From NCBI GenBank assembly GCA_002364325.1, contig DEXV01000005.1, positions 48,467-86,107 of the forward strand: a stretch of 37,641 nt of DNA. Direction: 5' to 3'. Both the position numbers and the translations under genes were made by a program. The stretch is from Gillisia sp. UBA3175 (GTDB lineage: Bacteria; Bacteroidota; Bacteroidia; Flavobacteriales; Flavobacteriaceae). The notes beneath the pieces are model-generated. The model did not search any database. It saw only the letters and a program-made list of their open reading frames with translations, and was not told the origin of the DNA. Shown here piece by piece: positions 34,397 to 37,641 of this stretch (positions are counted from its first letter, which is position 1; every line of letters begins with the position of its first letter).

Positions 34397-34798
34397 ATGA
34401 ATATAGATCCAATATCAGATTTTCTAACAAGAGTTAGAAACGCCGTTAAGGCAGGACACCGCGTTGTAGAGATACCAGCGTCAAACCTTAAGAAAGAGAT
34501 TACCAAAATCTTGTTTGACCAAGGGTATATCTTAAGCTATAAATTTGAAGACGATAAAGGGCCGCAAGGAACTATCAAGATCGCTTTAAAATATGATAAG
34601 CTTACAAAAGATCCGGTAATTAAAAAGATTCAAAGAATTAGTAAACCAGGTTTACGTAAATACACAGGTTCTTCAACCATACCACGTATATTAAATGGAC
34701 TGGGTATTGCAATCGTTTCTACTTCACACGGAGTAATGACAGGAAAGCAAGCTCAAGAAAAGAACGTTGGTGGCGAAGTATTGTGCTACGTATACTAA
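34397..34798 (+). CDS. rpsH: 30S ribosomal protein S8
   Basis: 133-residue primary binder of the 16S central domain and, in E. coli, translational repressor of the spc operon. DPISDFLTRVRNAVKAGH at the start and GLGIAIVSTSHGVMTGKQAQEKNVGGEVLCYVY at the end (split across residues about 98-133) are typical; STSHGVMTG is the RNA-binding signature. It follows a 59-nt gap containing a bulged hairpin. Confidence 0.98.
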   Translation: MNIDPISDFLTRVRNAVKAGHRVVEIPASNLKKEITKILFDQGYILSYKFEDDKGPQGTIKIALKYDKLTKDPVIKKIQRISKPGLRKYTGSSTIPRILNGLGIAIVSTSHGVMTGKQAQEKNVGGEVLCYVY

Positions 34799-34813
34799 AA
34801 TAAAGACTAAGAA

Positions 34814-35356
34814 ATGTCAAGAATAGGTAAAAGCCCGGTAGCCATTCCAGATGGCGTAACAGTAGAAGTTAAAGATAACGTAGTTACCGTTAAAGGTAAA
34901 TTAGGTGAGTTATCTCAGGAATTTTCTGAAATAACAATTAAAGACGAAGATGGAACTATCGTTTTAGAGCGTCCTACTGAAGGAAAAGATCACAAAGCAA
35001 AACACGGTTTGTACAGAGCTTTAATCAATAATATGATTGAAGGAGTAACAAACGGTTGGACAAAAGAACTAGAATTGGTAGGGGTAGGATACCGTGCCAG
35101 TAACCAAGGACAAAAATTGGATTTGGCCGTTGGTTTTTCACATAACATAGTAATGGACATTGCTCCAGAAGTAAAAGTTGAAACCGTTTCTGAAAAAGGT
35201 AAAAATCCAAAAGTAAAATTAACATCACACGACAAACAACTGGTTGGTCAAGTAGCTGCGAAAATTCGTGGTTTCCGTAAGCCAGAACCTTACAAAGGGA
35301 AAGGAATTAAGTTTGTAGGTGAACAAATAAGAAGAAAAGCAGGTAAATCTGCATAA
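34814..35356 (+). CDS. rplF: 50S ribosomal protein L6
   Basis: 180-residue protein at the base of the L7/L12 stalk near the factor-binding site. It has two tandem repeats of one fold (about 1-82 and 83-180). [37 protein letters not shown] (split) and the C-terminal [11 protein letters not shown] motif are present. It starts 15 bp after rpsH. Confidence 0.98.
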   Translation: MSRIGKSPVAIPDGVTVEVKDNVVTVKGKLGELSQEFSEITIKDEDGTIVLERPTEGKDHKAKHGLYRALINNMIEGVTNGWTKELELVGVGYRASNQGQKLDLAVGFSHNIVMDIAPEVKVETVSEKGKNPKVKLTSHDKQLVGQVAAKIRGFRKPEPYKGKGIKFVGEQIRRKAGKSA

Positions 35357-35367
35357 GATATAACGTT

Positions 35368-35724
35368 ATGGCATTATCAAAAACAGACAGAAGGGAACGA
35401 ATTCGTTTCAGAATCAGAAAGACTGTTTCAGGAACAGCAGAGCGACCACGTTTGGCTATTTTCCGAAGCAATAAAGAGATCTATGCACAACTTGTTGACG
35501 ATGTAAATGGGGTTACCATTACTGCTGCATCTTCAAGAGATAAAGATATTGACGCTTCAAAAGTAAATAAAAGTGAAGCTGCAAAATTAGTAGGAAAGGC
35601 AATCGCTGAGAAAGCTCAAAAAGCTGGTGTAGAAGCTGTAGCATTTGATCGTGGCGGATACCTGTATCACGGAAGAGTAAAATCATTAGCTGAAGGCGCT
35701 CGCGAAGGCGGTCTTAAATTTTAA
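35368..35724 (+). CDS. rplR: 50S ribosomal protein L18
   Basis: 118-residue 5S rRNA-binding protein of the central protuberance. The Arg-rich N-terminus ([22 protein letters not shown], split) and the C-terminal [27 protein letters not shown] segment are conserved. It starts 11 bp after rplF and is followed by rpsE after 5 bp. Confidence 0.98.
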   Translation: MALSKTDRRERIRFRIRKTVSGTAERPRLAIFRSNKEIYAQLVDDVNGVTITAASSRDKDIDASKVNKSEAAKLVGKAIAEKAQKAGVEAVAFDRGGYLYHGRVKSLAEGAREGGLKF

Positions 35725-35729
35725 GAAAT

Positions 35730-36254
35730 ATGTATCAAGATTATAAAAACGTAGAAACAGTAAAACCCGGAGGTCTTGACCTAAAAGACCGTTTGGTAGG
35801 TGTACAACGTGTAACTAAAGTAACTAAAGGTGGTAGAGCATTTGGATTTTCGGCCATTGTAGTTGTTGGTGATGAAAATGGCGTAGTAGGCCAAGGCCTT
35901 GGTAAATCTAAGGATGTTGCTAGTGCAATTGCAAAAGGTATTGAAGATGCCAAGAAAAACCTGGTACGTATTCCTTTAAATAAGGTAACACTTCCGCACG
36001 AACAAAAAGGTAAGTATGCCGGTGCTCGTGTAAATTTATTACCAGCTGCTCCTGGTACTGGTTTGATTGCTGGTGGTGCTGTACGTGCTGTATTAGAGGC
36101 TGTAGGGGTTCACGATGTATTGTCGAAATCTCAAGGATCTTCTAACCCGCATAACGTAGTAAAAGCAACATTTGATGCTTTGTTACAATTGCGTAGTGCA
36201 GAAACTGTAGCCAAGCAACGTGGTATTACTTTGGAAAAATTGTATAAAGGATAA
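35730..36254 (+). CDS. rpsE: 30S ribosomal protein S5
   Basis: 174-residue protein with an N-terminal dsRNA-binding-like domain, important for decoding accuracy and mRNA unwinding. [27 protein letters not shown] (near 22-48, split) includes the loop altered in spectinomycin-resistant mutants and looks wild type. [39 protein letters not shown] is the C-terminal core. Confidence 0.98.
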   Translation: MYQDYKNVETVKPGGLDLKDRLVGVQRVTKVTKGGRAFGFSAIVVVGDENGVVGQGLGKSKDVASAIAKGIEDAKKNLVRIPLNKVTLPHEQKGKYAGARVNLLPAAPGTGLIAGGAVRAVLEAVGVHDVLSKSQGSSNPHNVVKATFDALLQLRSAETVAKQRGITLEKLYKG

Positions 36255-36266
36255 ATACTGAAGAAC

Positions 36267-36446
36267 ATGGCAAAAATAAAAGTAACAAAGGTACGCAGCG
36301 AGATTAACCGCACGCAAAACCAAAAAAGAACGCTTGAAGCGTTAGGCCTCCGTAAAATGGGTCAGACAGTAGAGCATGAAGACACGCCAAACATTCTTGG
36401 TATGGTAAATAAAGTGAAACATTTAGTTTCAGTAGAAACTGTTTAA
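36267..36446 (+). CDS. rpmD: 50S ribosomal protein L30
   Basis: A 59-residue protein, found by reading the 202-bp space between rpsE and rplO. The ATG at 36267 begins MAKIKVTKVRSEINRTQNQK; the frame continues TLEALGLRKMGQTVEHEDTP and closes at TAA 36444-36446. The ITKV-type first strand and the LGLRKMGQTV helix turn are the L30 hallmarks, and the position between S5 and L15 is the conserved one. Length is the standard 58-60 residues. Confidence 0.97.
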   Translation: MAKIKVTKVRSEINRTQNQKRTLEALGLRKMGQTVEHEDTPNILGMVNKVKHLVSVETV

Positions 36447-36456
36447 GATATACAAA

Positions 36457-36909
36457 ATGGAATTAAGTAACTTAAAACCTGCAAAAGGTTCAACTCATAA
36501 AGAAGGGAAACGTGTTGGGCGTGGACAAGCTTCTGGTAAAGGTGGTACTGCAACACGTGGTCACAAAGGAGCAAAGTCTCGTTCTGGATATTCCAAGAAA
36601 CTTGGATTTGAAGGAGGACAAATGCCTATTCAACGTCGTGTACCTAAATTTGGGTTTACAAACATCAACCGTAAAGAATATCAAGGTATAAACATTGATA
36701 CGCTACAACAGTTGGTAGATGACAAAAAAATAAAAGATACTGTAGACTTTGAAACTTTAATTGGTTTAGGTCTTGCTGGCAAAAACGAAATGGTGAAGAT
36801 TTTAGGAAGAGGAGAGTTAAAAGCAAAATTAAAAGTATCTGCTCATAAGTTTACTGCCTCAGCAAAAGAAGCTATTGAAGCTGCTGGTGGTGAAGTAGTA
36901 ACCCTATAA
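36457..36909 (+). CDS. rplO: 50S ribosomal protein L15
   Basis: 150-residue late-assembling 50S protein. The Gly/Lys/Arg-rich N-terminal tail that threads into 23S rRNA is present (GKRVGRGQASGKGGTATRGH, KSRSGYSKKLGFEGGQMPIQRR; residues about 17-61), followed by the globular domain with GRGELKAKLKVSAHKFTASA. secY starts 13 bp downstream. Confidence 0.98.
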   Translation: MELSNLKPAKGSTHKEGKRVGRGQASGKGGTATRGHKGAKSRSGYSKKLGFEGGQMPIQRRVPKFGFTNINRKEYQGINIDTLQQLVDDKKIKDTVDFETLIGLGLAGKNEMVKILGRGELKAKLKVSAHKFTASAKEAIEAAGGEVVTL

Positions 36910-36922
36910 TTTAAAGATAAGG

Positions 36923-37641
36923 ATGAAATTTATTGATACCTTAAAAAACATTTGGAAGATAGAAGAGCTTCGTAACAGAATTATGCTTACGTTGGGTCTT
37001 CTTTTAGTGTACCGTTTTGGTGCACAAGTAGTATTACCAGGAATAGATGCTTCACAATTAGGCGGTTTTGCCGGTAATTTTGATTCTGGACTTGGTGGTT
37101 TATTAAATGCATTTACAGGAGGGGCATTTGCTAATGCTTCTGTTTTTGCATTAGGTATTATGCCTTATATATCAGCTTCCATTGTGGTTCAATTAATGCA
37201 GATAGCAGTACCTTATCTACAAAAATTACAAAAAGAAGGTGAAAGCGGAAGAAAGAAGATCACTCAAATTACCCGTTGGTTAACCATTGGTATTTGTTTG
37301 GTGCAAGCACCTAGTTATTTAGCAGGTCTTCCAGCTTTAGGAGTACCTACTGAAGCATTTATATTAGGACAAACACCTATGTTTTATATTTCTTCAGTAA
37401 TTATTCTAGTTACTGGTACCATATTTGCAATGTGGTTGGGTGAAAAAATAACTGATAAAGGTGTTGGTAATGGTATCTCTATATTAATTATGGTGGGTAT
37501 TATTGCAACGTTACCACAATCATTTGCACAAGAGTTTGCCTCTAGAGTATTAGAGTCGAATGGTGGTTTGATTATGATTTTAATTGAATTGGTAATCTGG
37601 TTTGTTATCATCCTTGCTTCGGTAATGTTGGTAATGGCAGT
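36923..37641 (+). CDS. secY: Preprotein translocase subunit SecY (C-terminus beyond window)
   Basis: The frame opens at ATG 36923 and runs off the right edge, giving 239 codons of an expected 440 or so. SecY is the channel of the Sec translocon in the inner membrane. Visible features: amphipathic N-terminus MKFIDTLKNIWKIEELRNRI, TM1 (MLTLGLLLVYRFGAQVVLPG), the plug-region glycines, TM2 with ALGIMPYISASIVVQLM, the cytosolic loop YLQKLQKEGESGRKKITQITRW, and further segments with TDKGVGNGISILI. It sits in its canonical place after rplO, so membrane translocation capacity is co-expressed with ribosomes. Confidence 0.97.
   Translation, partial: MKFIDTLKNIWKIEELRNRIMLTLGLLLVYRFGAQVVLPGIDASQLGGFAGNFDSGLGGLLNAFTGGAFANASVFALGIMPYISASIVVQLMQIAVPYLQKLQKEGESGRKKITQITRWLTIGICLVQAPSYLAGLPALGVPTEAFILGQTPMFYISSVIILVTGTIFAMWLGEKITDKGVGNGISILIMVGIIATLPQSFAQEFASRVLESNGGLIMILIELVIWFVIILASVMLVMA

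Overview
The window is AT-rich chromosomal DNA from a member of the Bacteroidota, most likely a marine-type Flavobacteriaceae close to Gramella/Christiangramia. The placement rests on two tandem SusC/SusD pairs, an Mpl ligase, a DUF5723-type outer-membrane protein, Ig-like CHU_C-associated surface repeats, promoters of the TTG / TAnnTTTG type, almost no Shine-Dalgarno sequences, and an rpsL-rpsG-fusA-rpsJ cluster without tuf. The genus is an inference from protein flavour, not from a search.

Left part (1-14310). A very large secreted repeat protein runs off the left edge on the minus strand; it carries a 981-bp, about 90 % conserved internal repeat. Divergent from it is a housekeeping and envelope segment: a secreted TPR protein, mpl (cell-wall recycling), radC, a polysaccharide-deacetylase-like protein that appears to have lost its catalytic residues, a YjjG-type HAD nucleotidase, and a three-gene envelope operon (lipoprotein, DUF5723 barrel-like protein, and a secreted protein with two TonB-box-like motifs). 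Then come rarA (minus), a rhomboid protease (plus) and rlmB (minus), packed so tightly that convergent ends overlap by 4 nt. rarA and rlmB have promoters placed so that their mRNAs should be almost leaderless.

Middle (14349-24052). Two tandem susC-susD operons lie on the minus strand, each with its own promoter and rho-independent terminator. The two SusC proteins differ through most of their length, but their promoters, first transcribed bases and signal-peptide/N-terminal-domain codons are nearly identical at DNA level. No glycosidase, sensor or sigma/anti-sigma gene accompanies them, so the substrate is unknown.

Right part (24444-37641). The str, S10 and spc ribosomal clusters follow one another: rpsL, rpsG, fusA, rpsJ, then rplC to rplO and the start of secY, 25 genes in the canonical order. 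A strong consensus promoter precedes rpsL, with an inverted repeat around its -33 box and a hairpin at the mRNA 5' end. The only large gap in the series (209 nt between rpsJ and rplC) holds four hairpins; the last looks like an intrinsic terminator and no consensus promoter follows it. This is the best candidate for an undescribed regulatory element here: a possible attenuation leader controlling rplC and everything downstream. A smaller bulged hairpin sits before rpsH.

No tRNA, rRNA, CRISPR array, insertion sequence or integrase was seen.
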